This document shows positions 36,141 through 44,337 of a stretch of DNA of 64,000 nt, piece by piece. The notes below the pieces were generated by a model. The model saw only the letters and a list, made by a program, of their open reading frames with translations. It was not told the origin of the DNA and searched no databases. Made by a program: the position numbers and the translations under genes. Source of the stretch: Nodularia sphaerocarpa UHCC 0038. GTDB lineage: Bacteria > Cyanobacteriota > Cyanobacteriia > Cyanobacteriales > Nostocaceae. Where the stretch lies: the NCBI RefSeq assembly GCF_022376295.1, contig NZ_CP060140.1, positions 1,058,356-1,122,355 on the forward strand. Reading direction: 5' to 3'. The first letter of the stretch is position 1, and each line of letters starts with the position of its first letter.

Positions 36141-37145
36141 ACGCCTTATGTGAGATGGGGTAGCAAAAAAGAAGGGGAAACCACAAGATAAAGGTAACGA
36201 CACCAAAGCTTGAGGTCTCCTAATGAATATGGTAGACGGTTCGACCCTATTGACGACAATTTTTGTGCTAATAGATGACTGGTATCAACAAAAAGGCTAT
36301 CGTTACGTACCGTTATTGCCAGGGCCATCACCAAAATTTACGGATAGTGAGGTGTTAACACTGTTGGTAGCAATGGATTTTTTCCCATACCCAGGAGAAC
36401 AGCAGTTTTTAGGGTTCGTGAGGGCAAATTATTTGAGTTTGTTTCCAAAATTGTTAGACCAAAGCCAGTTCAACCGCAGAGCCAGACGATTAGAGGGAAT
36501 GCTGGAAGAATTAAGACGTTTCTGGCTTCGAGACTTGGGGGCAATCTTTGAACGCACCTTGCTGTTAGATACCAAACCAATACCTGTCGTTGGCTACAAA
36601 CGTGACAAAAGCCAAAGTGAATTTACAGGCAGTGCTGATTATGGCTGGTGTGCCAGTCGCAAAATGAATTACTTTGGCTACAAGTTAGTTCTGGTCAGCA
36701 CTCTGAATGGTATTCCCTTGGTTTATTCTTTAGTGCCAGCCAGTACAGATGAACGTTTAGCGGCAGAATCGGTTTTAGATTCCATTCGTGGCTGCCGCAT
36801 CCTTGCAGATAAAGGATTTATCGGTGGTGAATGGCAAAGCGATATTGCCAAAACTACGGGTAATCAAATTTTTACTCCAAAACGAGCTAATCAGCTTCAA
36901 CAACAGCCAAAAGCTTTTGAGGGTTTGCTTAATCGCCTGCGCGAGCGCGTGGAAGGGGTATTTCACGAAGTGCAAAATACCGGACGTAATTTGGAGCGTC
37001 TACTGAGGAAGAAAGTTGATGGTATCTGCGTCCATGTTGCTGCTAAAATCACCAGTCATACTCTACGTATTTTTCTGCGTCTTCGTTTTGGTATTGACGT
37101 TCTTACTTTTGAACAGCATCCTCTGCCTTAATTCACATAAGGCGT
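36141..37145 (+). mobile_element. Complete IS982-family insertion sequence, 1005 bp
   Basis: The terminal inverted repeats ACGCCTTATGTGA (36141-36153) and TCACATAAGGCGT (37133-37145) are perfect. Both ends are flanked by ATAAT (36136-36140 and 37146-37150), a likely 5-bp target duplication, although the sequence is A/T-rich enough to repeat by chance. It contains one intact transposase gene. Exact ends and an intact reading frame suggest a recent insertion. Confidence 0.9.
36223..37131 (+). CDS. IS982-family DDE transposase, 302 aa
   Basis: It is an intact transposase. The N-terminal region has the IS982 pattern FTDSEVLTLLVAMDFF and QSQFNRRARRLEGML. The catalytic triad is visible as LLLDTKPIPV (Asp), ILADKGFIG (Asp) and RERVEGVFHEV (Glu). 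The start is ATG 36223 with GAGGT upstream. The stop lies just before the right terminal repeat. Confidence 0.93.
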   Translation: MNMVDGSTLLTTIFVLIDDWYQQKGYRYVPLLPGPSPKFTDSEVLTLLVAMDFFPYPGEQQFLGFVRANYLSLFPKLLDQSQFNRRARRLEGMLEELRRFWLRDLGAIFERTLLLDTKPIPVVGYKRDKSQSEFTGSADYGWCASRKMNYFGYKLVLVSTLNGIPLVYSLVPASTDERLAAESVLDSIRGCRILADKGFIGGEWQSDIAKTTGNQIFTPKRANQLQQQPKAFEGLLNRLRERVEGVFHEVQNTGRNLERLLRKKVDGICVHVAAKITSHTLRIFLRLRFGIDVLTFEQHPLP

Positions 37146-37296
37146 ATAATCTAAAATTAGAGGTTCTTATATGTTTTCTGTTATACATTTTTTGGGTAAA
37201 TATCACAAGTTACAATTGTTTGCATAAGTATTTTGATAAATTAAGATCAGTAGGTAGGCACGAATATTTATCACTATGTAAAGAGGTAAGAAATGT

Positions 37297-37396
37297 AGGG
37301 TGTGTTGTCGCGCAGCGCAACGCACCGTCAACATTTCAAGGTGGGTTACGCTGTCGCTTTAGCGCAGCGATGCCCCTTGGGCTATACCCACCCTAC
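37297..37396. repeat. Palindromic dispersed repeat (GTAGGGTGTGTT family)
   Basis: It begins GTAGGGTGTGTTG and ends CCCACCCTAC, with internal GCGCAGCG sequences, like the element at 10169-10246 but longer. The interval 37151-37446 otherwise contains no gene. Confidence 0.65.
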
Positions 37397-37446
37397 AGTT
37401 TTTCTTTGTTAATCTGGGTTAGTTGATTTTGAGATGCGCTGAGATT

Positions 37447-37665
37447 TCAATCAATGGAAATCTGCTGAGGTCCGGTAGCTTTGCCATTATGAGCTTCATT
37501 TGTTGGGGTAGTATAAGCAGTTGAGTTGATTTGTTTATCCAGCCAGCTTTTTACGGGGTCATCCTTGAGGTTGAGTCGCAGCACACCTGAGAAAAATCCG
37601 CCCATAAAGGAAACTGGGTGTTTGGTTAATTCTTTAAATATTGGCGACAATTCATCAATGAACAT
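37447..37665 (-). CDS. Small conserved cyanobacterial protein, 72 aa
   Basis: The N-terminal 45 residues (FIDELSPIFKELTKHPVSF, MGGFFSGVLRLNL, DDPVKSWLDKQ) look like a conserved short protein of filamentous cyanobacteria; the tail is variable. There is no membrane helix and I know no function. ATG 37665 is the start. A perfect 20-bp palindrome lies 49 bases upstream at 37714-37733. Confidence 0.7.
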   Translation of the reverse strand: MFIDELSPIFKELTKHPVSFMGGFFSGVLRLNLKDDPVKSWLDKQINSTAYTTPTNEAHNGKATGPQQISID

Positions 37666-37713
37666 ATTTCAGCGTCTCCTGTTGTTTGAATTGATCCTAA
37701 CCTGGAAAGTTTA

Positions 37714-37733
37714 AGAGGCGATGCATCGCCTCT
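37714..37733. repeat. Perfect 20-bp palindrome
   Basis: AGAGGCGATGCATCGCCTCT reads the same on both strands. It belongs to the Nostocales hairpin repeats that carry TCTCTACAAGGG next to the palindrome; a relative is at 59727-59756. Confidence 0.85.
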
Positions 37734-37789
37734 CTACAAGGGAATGGGGAGGAAAAGTTGGTCAGGTTCTTCCTCTGGTTTGTATCTGT

Positions 37790-40700
37790 TTAGGACATTG
37801 GCCCCTGGTCGGGAAACATACACTTGTCTGAGTCACAGCCACTGGGGCCAGCTTCTGTTAACTCTCCGGAATCATAGCGGCTGAGAACTGCACAGAAATC
37901 ATCTGTGTTGCGTCGCCCTTTCACTTCTTGACTTAAACGCTCATAGGTGAGTTTGTCTATGGGTTCAAATGGTAGCCGGGGGAATGATTGCAAGTCGTCA
38001 AACCGAGCTAAAAGTGCGGCGGAAATATAACCCTGATCATTTTGGATGGTTTCGTAAATCTTCTGTCCCAGTCCTTCAACTTCTTCAGACCGCAATTCTA
38101 AGGTTGCTGATGTGTTGTGAGTCACATACCAGCGCTGAACTTGCAGGACAAAATCAAATTGAGCTAGTACAGAGAATTGAGAAACATCAATTTGGTCGGC
38201 TCCTGGGACATCAGCCCAAGATACAGCTACGGGGATTTCTACCAGCCATTCACTAACGCGGGGGTCAAAGGGATCATTTAACAAGTTACCCTGTTCATCT
38301 TTGTCAGATTGGGAGGGGATTACACTGTAACCATAGTCAATGCAGGCTAGGGCTACGGGGTCATTTTTGCCAAAAGTGATTCGGCGAATAAATCTTTGGG
38401 CTTTGGGGGGATGCCAGCCAGAACTAGCGCCTGTGAGCAAGGATTTAGTGCCACTGGGTTGGACTGTAGTACAGCGATTGGGTCGTTTGATTTGATGGCG
38501 ATCACAATATTCCCACACAACTCGATGCACCGTATCTTTCCAGAAGGTTAAATATTTCTGTTCCTCCTGCTTAAAGGCTAATCCTTGGGGAGTTTCCGGT
38601 CTTCCTTCTGACCACCAATGCAGCCAGTCAACACCAAAAGCATGAACAAAGAAATCAAATAAACCGGTGAAAGAAACCCCCACAATCGGATCTAATTCCC
38701 GGCTTTCTTGGTAGCGGGGTTCTAAAAATTGATGATTTAAAAGTGCTGCTACAGATAACGCCCCAGCCGTGAAAGCCTCCTCTTGTTCTTTAAAGTTCTT
38801 GGGATCAATTTGATTTAAGTGTATCTCCGCAAGATTACAGTTTCCGGTGAGTGTATTACCAAAAACGCCCTTATGATACTCCGGCTCATTAAAGCAGTAA
38901 GTATTATGTAATCCTGGCAATTGTTCAACACCCTTGACAACTTGCCATTTACCTTTGCACTTGGCATTTGTACCTTTACTTACATCCAATCGCTGACAAG
39001 GAATCTCCCCACAGTCAGTTATTTGCAAGTAGTATAAATCTTTGCTTCTAACACCATAGTTAGTCACAGCCCCTTGATGCGCGCAAAGATTCAAAGATGA
39101 ACGAATACCACACTTAGTTAGTAGTAACTGAACTCGGTATGCTCGTTCATAGTCAGAGATATAAATTCTGATCCCGTTGCTGTTTGTATTTGAGCCATCT
39201 GTATCAGCTAAACCAGCCAGAAAATGTAAAATTGCGGCACGATTCCAACTAGCAATGACATTTAAGGCTTCTGGATTTGTTTTCAGGCTTTTGAGAAATT
39301 CCCCAGAAAAACCTAAGTTTGTAGCATCTGTAAAACTAGGTAAGTAGTCATACTCTCTGGTTGCAGATTTATTTCCTGCAACAGATAAAGCTGCTTTTTT
39401 GCCATATAACCTAATTTTGGCATTGTCATTTTGATCTGTTGTGCCATCTCCGACAGCTGCGCCTAGAGTGTAAGCATAGCTGACATCAATACTCAATCCG
39501 TCATCGTACTGAATTGTAAACGGCTCAGTGTGAATACTATATTTGCTAGTATCCATCAAATCTTTTGTTTGTACTTCCTTGTAAGTCTTGCCAAACCTAT
39601 CTTTAACAAAGAAGCGGTGATACTCAGTCACATCTAAATATGTACCGTCTCCAAATCGCACACGATACAGGGGAGAATCGCTACTTGTTTGAAATGGTTT
39701 GACTTGACTCCATTTTTCACCATTCCAAATTTCTACTTCACAGCCCACAACATCTTCAATTTTGTGGATTCCATCTCTAGTGATTAGTAAGGTATCACCA
39801 CTGACACAATGGAAGTTAGAGCCGATAATTTCACCACAATTGTGTGCCACAATGCCGTTAGCATCAAATCGAGAAACTCCAGGCACAGTACAGTCATAAA
39901 CTGCTTCTACACCATCTGGCACAATTTCTGTGATTTTAACTGAAAAACGCTCACGATTTAGCTTTCGTTTGTATTGACCGCATAATTCTTCTAAGCGTGC
40001 AGCTTTTTTCGGCTCCTGAAATCCCACGATTGTTTGGAAAGAAGAGATATTATCATTAGCAATCACCAGTTCATGCTGTGCCTGACAGAGATATAAAGCT
40101 GGTTCACGATTACTATCAGGAAGATGACGATAGCTTTCAGGACGACGTTCTTGATAAATGGTGGAAATAATCCCCAAGCGGGACAGCATTCTTTGAACTC
40201 TCTTCAAAGTTTCAAGATTGCTTTGTGCCAGTCTGACACTAACACCTTTTTGTTGATTACCTTGAACACTGCCATCAGCATCGAACAAGCCACGCAAAAA
40301 GCCACGATAAAACTCATAGCTGGCTTGCTCAATTTTATCTGTGGGTATTTTGTTCTCTAAGGTAACATCATAATCTGCTGCCAATCGAGCCAAGCTTGAT
40401 GAATTGATGACTCGATGTTTTAGCTGTTGATGGTAGCAGCCCGATTCTGTGGAACCTGAAAAATCAACAGTCTTTTTGAGTAAAGTTACAGCATATCTGC
40501 CCATTTCGTCTTGGGTGTCTTCCCAATATCGGAGATAGGCTGTTTTACCCCATTGTGTTGCAGCAAGGCTACCATCGCCAATCAGACTACCCAGCAACCA
40601 ACCCTGCTCAAAAGTACCAAAGCTTTCCCAAGGTTGAACTCCACGATGGTTATGAACCAAAATAGAATCGCCAGGGTGCAAATCTTGAGTTTCTACCCAC

Positions 40701-42166
40701 TCGGTGTATTGCTTTTTCTGGGTTTGGGCTGTTACTTTCAGTAGCTGATGATTGCCTGTTAAACGCAATTCATAGCCTTCTTGAGTAATCACTTTAAATA
40801 CAGGTTTTACTCCTGTCAACCAAAAGCCATCGGTTGTAGTGCTGAATAATTCGCCATTGACATATACACTCAATTGTTTGCCTATCAAGTCTTTGACTTG
40901 TCGCGCACCTAATTCAGTGTGAATCCAAGTGTCAGCAGTAATACAAGGATTTAATCCGTAACGAGCTAAACGATGTTCTAGTTCTTTGGCATCTAAATCT
41001 GGATAGTGTGCTTGTAACCACTCTTTTGCTGTTCCTTGTTCATAGGATTTCAAGAAATCAACTTTTAACTCTTGTGTTGGTAGCAAATCACAATTGGATC
41101 GAGCTACTGCTTCACCAGCCCATTGAATCGCACCTTCGCCACTGTAGTATTGTTTACGAACAGCTTCTACACATTCTTCTAATGTGGGCTTACGGTGAAA
41201 CACTCTTGTATGGTTGGCCATCCGTAAAGCGTCACGCTCAGGATCAATACGCCAGTTGCCATTTTCATCCTGTTGCCAGAGGTTATCTTTGGCAGTTGCG
41301 CCTTGTTCATCGTCTGCCTTGAACTGTCTCATGCCCGCGCTTCTACGGATATTTCCTGCAACAATTGTCACCGCAGCCTGGTCAATTAACAAACAGCATT
41401 CCACTGAATTTAATTGTCGTCCTCTGGCTTTATTGAGGATGGATACACAACGCTGATAGAGTCCTGGCAACTTGACAGGATTAGCCACCCCTCCAAAGCC
41501 CTTGAGAGTTTCTCCCGCTTGACGAACATCACTCAGATCAACGACTACTTGCACTTCTGCTGTAAATTGTTCATCTGTGGAAAGTTCCAATAAGCTTTTA
41601 TAGGATTCTACCCAACCTTCCCGGCTATCTCCCACATGGATAATAACGCTGTTACCTTCGATCTCGGTTTGGGTGTATTCACGACGTAATTCTGGAGATG
41701 TGCTACCAATATCTCCATTTACCGTCACATTTAAGTAATTGCGGATGGGAGGTAATTGATTAATATATTGCGGTTCTATAACGGCTCCAGTCCCACAGCC
41801 CATCATGGCTAAATCCATCATCAACCCAAAGGCACTCCAGTCTTGCAGGTTGGTGGAGGTGCAGTTATAAGCCCCGGAAAAGTTTTTGGGTTTGCTAACC
41901 CAGTCTGTACCACCTACCCATAACCAGCGGCCACTGGGTAAGGTTTTGAGGTTTCGTTGCATATTCTCTAGGATGGCAATTTCGGCTGGGTTGAGCTTCC
42001 CTAACTCGATGATGCCTTGGAGGGTGCGATCGCATACCTCATCCCATGTTTCCCTCAGCCCTGCCTTTGTACGGCGGCTGTAGGTTCTAAAAAATACAGG
42101 ATTCGCTGCTGGCGCGGTTTCTGGAAATTCTGCACTCTGACGTTTTCTTTCTAACTCTCGAACCAT
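37790..42166 (-). CDS. nrdJ: Adenosylcobalamin-dependent (class II) ribonucleotide reductase with two inteins
   Basis: It reduces ribonucleoside triphosphates to deoxy forms with a cobalamin radical. The host protein keeps YNCTSTNL, the radical-site motif NPCGE, the downstream CNLAEIHLN, PSGTKS and a C-terminal CxxxxC (CDSDKC). Two inteins interrupt it; splicing would give 766 aa, normal for the family. Intein 1 (residues 408-776) sits just before the NPCGE cysteine and intein 2 (787-1109) just before the CNLAE cysteine, leaving only ten extein residues between them. The start is ATG 42166 (TTG 42172 is also possible). Confidence 0.97.
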   Translation of the reverse strand: MVRELERKRQSAEFPETAPAANPVFFRTYSRRTKAGLRETWDEVCDRTLQGIIELGKLNPAEIAILENMQRNLKTLPSGRWLWVGGTDWVSKPKNFSGAYNCTSTNLQDWSAFGLMMDLAMMGCGTGAVIEPQYINQLPPIRNYLNVTVNGDIGSTSPELRREYTQTEIEGNSVIIHVGDSREGWVESYKSLLELSTDEQFTAEVQVVVDLSDVRQAGETLKGFGGVANPVKLPGLYQRCVSILNKARGRQLNSVECCLLIDQAAVTIVAGNIRRSAGMRQFKADDEQGATAKDNLWQQDENGNWRIDPERDALRMANHTRVFHRKPTLEECVEAVRKQYYSGEGAIQWAGEAVARSNCDLLPTQELKVDFLKSYEQGTAKEWLQAHYPDLDAKELEHRLARYGLNPCITADTWIHTELGARQVKDLIGKQLSVYVNGELFSTTTDGFWLTGVKPVFKVITQEGYELRLTGNHQLLKVTAQTQKKQYTEWVETQDLHPGDSILVHNHRGVQPWESFGTFEQGWLLGSLIGDGSLAATQWGKTAYLRYWEDTQDEMGRYAVTLLKKTVDFSGSTESGCYHQQLKHRVINSSSLARLAADYDVTLENKIPTDKIEQASYEFYRGFLRGLFDADGSVQGNQQKGVSVRLAQSNLETLKRVQRMLSRLGIISTIYQERRPESYRHLPDSNREPALYLCQAQHELVIANDNISSFQTIVGFQEPKKAARLEELCGQYKRKLNRERFSVKITEIVPDGVEAVYDCTVPGVSRFDANGIVAHNCGEIIGSNFHCVSGDTLLITRDGIHKIEDVVGCEVEIWNGEKWSQVKPFQTSSDSPLYRVRFGDGTYLDVTEYHRFFVKDRFGKTYKEVQTKDLMDTSKYSIHTEPFTIQYDDGLSIDVSYAYTLGAAVGDGTTDQNDNAKIRLYGKKAALSVAGNKSATREYDYLPSFTDATNLGFSGEFLKSLKTNPEALNVIASWNRAAILHFLAGLADTDGSNTNSNGIRIYISDYERAYRVQLLLTKCGIRSSLNLCAHQGAVTNYGVRSKDLYYLQITDCGEIPCQRLDVSKGTNAKCKGKWQVVKGVEQLPGLHNTYCFNEPEYHKGVFGNTLTGNCNLAEIHLNQIDPKNFKEQEEAFTAGALSVAALLNHQFLEPRYQESRELDPIVGVSFTGLFDFFVHAFGVDWLHWWSEGRPETPQGLAFKQEEQKYLTFWKDTVHRVVWEYCDRHQIKRPNRCTTVQPSGTKSLLTGASSGWHPPKAQRFIRRITFGKNDPVALACIDYGYSVIPSQSDKDEQGNLLNDPFDPRVSEWLVEIPVAVSWADVPGADQIDVSQFSVLAQFDFVLQVQRWYVTHNTSATLELRSEEVEGLGQKIYETIQNDQGYISAALLARFDDLQSFPRLPFEPIDKLTYERLSQEVKGRRNTDDFCAVLSRYDSGELTEAGPSGCDSDKCMFPDQGPMS
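38840..39808 (-). mobile_element. Intein 2 of NrdJ (323 aa) with LAGLIDADG-type endonuclease
   Basis: The intein begins CVSGDTLLITRDG (Cys1, block A) and has DVTEYHRFFV (block B). Endonuclease-like motifs LGAAVGDGTT and LAGLADTDGSN follow, and it ends NTLTGN before extein CNLAE. The usual penultimate His is Gly here. Confidence 0.93.
39839..40945 (-). mobile_element. Intein 1 of NrdJ (369 aa) with LAGLIDADG endonuclease
   Basis: The intein begins CITADTWIHTELG (Cys1, block A) and has RLTGNHQLLKV (block B). Two LAGLIDADG blocks follow (GSLIGDGSL and RGLFDADGSV), and it ends DANGIVAHN with the canonical His-Asn before the extein cysteine of CGEIIG. It appears capable of both splicing and homing. 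Confidence 0.95.
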
Positions 42167-42665
42167 AATCAAGTCTTGTTGCTTGCGAATAGATTATGAC
42201 TATACGCTAACTAGATTTAGGATTAAAGATTGCCAAATTTTCCACTTTGCGCTACGGCTGCTAGCGTACTAATTACAACTGAAATATATCATGTATAATG
42301 TGCCTCTACTCTGGTGGCAACCTTTATATCATGTTAAAATCAATACGTATAAAATTATTTTTTGTTATGCGGTTTTCCGGGATAACATAAGAGTGATATT
42401 TTATTTTTTGTATCTTGGCATGAGAAAAATTTCGTAATTCTAGTCAGATATACTATGATAAGCGGATCAAGCTAGCTACGTAAGTAAATTTGACAGTTGG
42501 CTTGCTTAAGTAGTCATTGGTAATGAGTCTTTTGATACATATCTAGTGGAATTGTAGAGCCACTGTGTTGCTAACTTGCTCAGATTTATAGAGGATTGAT
42601 CATTTTTTGACTTCAATTCGAGAGCAGAATGATTATTGCTGTTATTCAAAAGATAGAACAGTGAT
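42167..42665. other. Noncoding stretch between nrdJ and the sensor kinase
   Basis: No gene is supported. ATGTATAATGTG near 42290 offers a possible -10 box on the plus strand. I saw no cobalamin riboswitch features upstream of nrdJ. Confidence 0.45.
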
Positions 42666-44330
42666 TTGGGTTTTCTCTGCCAAACTGCTAATTTAACAAA
42701 TAGGGTAAAACCAAAATATAAAGGAGCTAAAAAAATAGATAAGAACCTTCGGGAAAATGAAGCTAGATTTCGAGCAATTTCCCAAGCCATTCCTGTACCA
42801 TTAATTATTTCTCGCTTAGAGGATGGGTTAATTTTATATGCTAATCCAGAATTACTCCAAACATTTGGTTGTTCGTCAGAGGATTTAATTAATCGCCCAG
42901 TTTCAGATTTATACTATGATCCATCTGAGAGAAAAGCAATTTTAGCAGCTTTGATCCAAGATGAATCAGTGAAAAATTATGAATTGCTACTCAAGAGAGC
43001 AGACGGAAGTTATTTCTGGGCGATCGCCTCACTTCAGTATTTAACTTTTAATGATGAATCGGCAATATTAGCTGTGTTCTCCGACATTACAGAACGCAAG
43101 CAAGCTGAACTAGCTTTTAAAGCTCAGGCCGAACGTGAACAATTGATGCGAACTGTAGCTCAACGAATTAGACAATCTTTAAATCTGCAAGAGATTCTGA
43201 ATACGACAGTTGAAGAAGTGCGGAATTTACTCAGGGTTGATCGAGTTGTAGTTTATCAGTTCGCCCCGGATATGAGCGGCACAATTGTGGCAGAATCGGT
43301 GGGAGCAGGATGGACAGTGGCTTTAGGTGTAAAAATTGAAGATACCTGTTTTCAGACAGGTGGAGGTGTAGAGTATCGCCAAGGACGCAAACGAGCGATC
43401 GCTAATATTTACGATGCTGGATTGAGTGATTGTCATCTTCACTTGTTAGAACAATTTGAGGTTCAAGCTAATTTAGTTGTGCCGATTTTGCTGAAAATAG
43501 ATGAAGAAAATACTGGCGCGTGTTTGTGGGGTTTATTAGTGGCGCACCAATGCTCTAGTAAACGCGATTGGGAAGATCATCAATTGGATTTGCTTGATCA
43601 ACTGACAGTGCAGATTGCGATCGCCATTCAACAATCAAGCATATTTCAACAAGCTCAGAATGAAATAGCAGAGCGACAAAAAGCGGAAAACAACTTAAGA
43701 GCTGCATTACTAGAAAAAGAAGTTCTCTTAAAAGAAGTTCATCATCGAGTTAAAAATAACCTGCAAATTGTATCGAGTCTGTTACAACTCCAGTCTCAAA
43801 CACTCAAAGATCCGGAAATTATCAGAGTTTTCCAAGACAGCCAAAACCGCATTGACTCCATTTCTCTCATTCACAAAAACTTATATATATCGCCCAATAT
43901 CGGCAAACTGGATGTTGTAGACTATGTAGAAAATCTAGTAACCAGTATTCTAATTTCTTATCAGCTAGAACCAGGCAGAATTTCACTAGAAACTAATATA
44001 GATGCAGTTAATTTGAATATTGATCAAGCTATAGCCTGTGGACTGGTGATCAACGAATTATTATCCAATTCCCTTAAACACGCTTTTCCTGGTCAAAAGC
44101 AGGGTAAAATTACTATTGATTTACGTAATAATGGCAACGACATTGAAATGATTATTCAAGATAATGGCGTTGGTTTACCAGCTAACTTAGATTGGAGTAA
44201 TACTGATTCTTTAGGACTTTCATTAGTTTATGACTTAGTAACCGAACAAATAGAAGGCAGCATTACAGTAGAACGTAATCATGGCACAGTATTTAAAATC
44301 CAGTTTCCCCATTTAACTTTGCATCAATAA
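42666..44330 (+). CDS. PAS-GAF sensor histidine kinase, cyanobacteriochrome type
   Basis: The order is PAS (about 33-145), a phytochrome-like GAF (about 165-325), a HisKA_2 dimerisation region with EVHHRVKNNLQIVSSLLQLQ (phospho-His near 359), and a C-terminal ATPase (NELLSNSLKHAFP, IIQDNGVGLP). The GAF has the cyanobacteriochrome chromophore motif LSDCHLHLL (Cys256-His257) and an EDTCF segment matching the DXCF signature (Cys228), so it probably binds a bilin and senses blue or green light. The start is doubtful: TTG 42666 is the first usual codon, but AAGGAG (42721-42726) sits 8 bases before an in-frame ATA at 42735. A response-regulator hybrid follows after 7 bases. Confidence 0.9.
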   Translation: MGFLCQTANLTNRVKPKYKGAKKIDKNLRENEARFRAISQAIPVPLIISRLEDGLILYANPELLQTFGCSSEDLINRPVSDLYYDPSERKAILAALIQDESVKNYELLLKRADGSYFWAIASLQYLTFNDESAILAVFSDITERKQAELAFKAQAEREQLMRTVAQRIRQSLNLQEILNTTVEEVRNLLRVDRVVVYQFAPDMSGTIVAESVGAGWTVALGVKIEDTCFQTGGGVEYRQGRKRAIANIYDAGLSDCHLHLLEQFEVQANLVVPILLKIDEENTGACLWGLLVAHQCSSKRDWEDHQLDLLDQLTVQIAIAIQQSSIFQQAQNEIAERQKAENNLRAALLEKEVLLKEVHHRVKNNLQIVSSLLQLQSQTLKDPEIIRVFQDSQNRIDSISLIHKNLYISPNIGKLDVVDYVENLVTSILISYQLEPGRISLETNIDAVNLNIDQAIACGLVINELLSNSLKHAFPGQKQGKITIDLRNNGNDIEMIIQDNGVGLPANLDWSNTDSLGLSLVYDLVTEQIEGSITVERNHGTVFKIQFPHLTLHQ

Positions 44331-44337
44331 ATTTGTA

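Noticed and set aside
42173..42500. Cobalamin riboswitch upstream of nrdJ
   Set aside because: No B12-box-like sequence was seen on the minus strand, and class II enzymes are not usually controlled that way.
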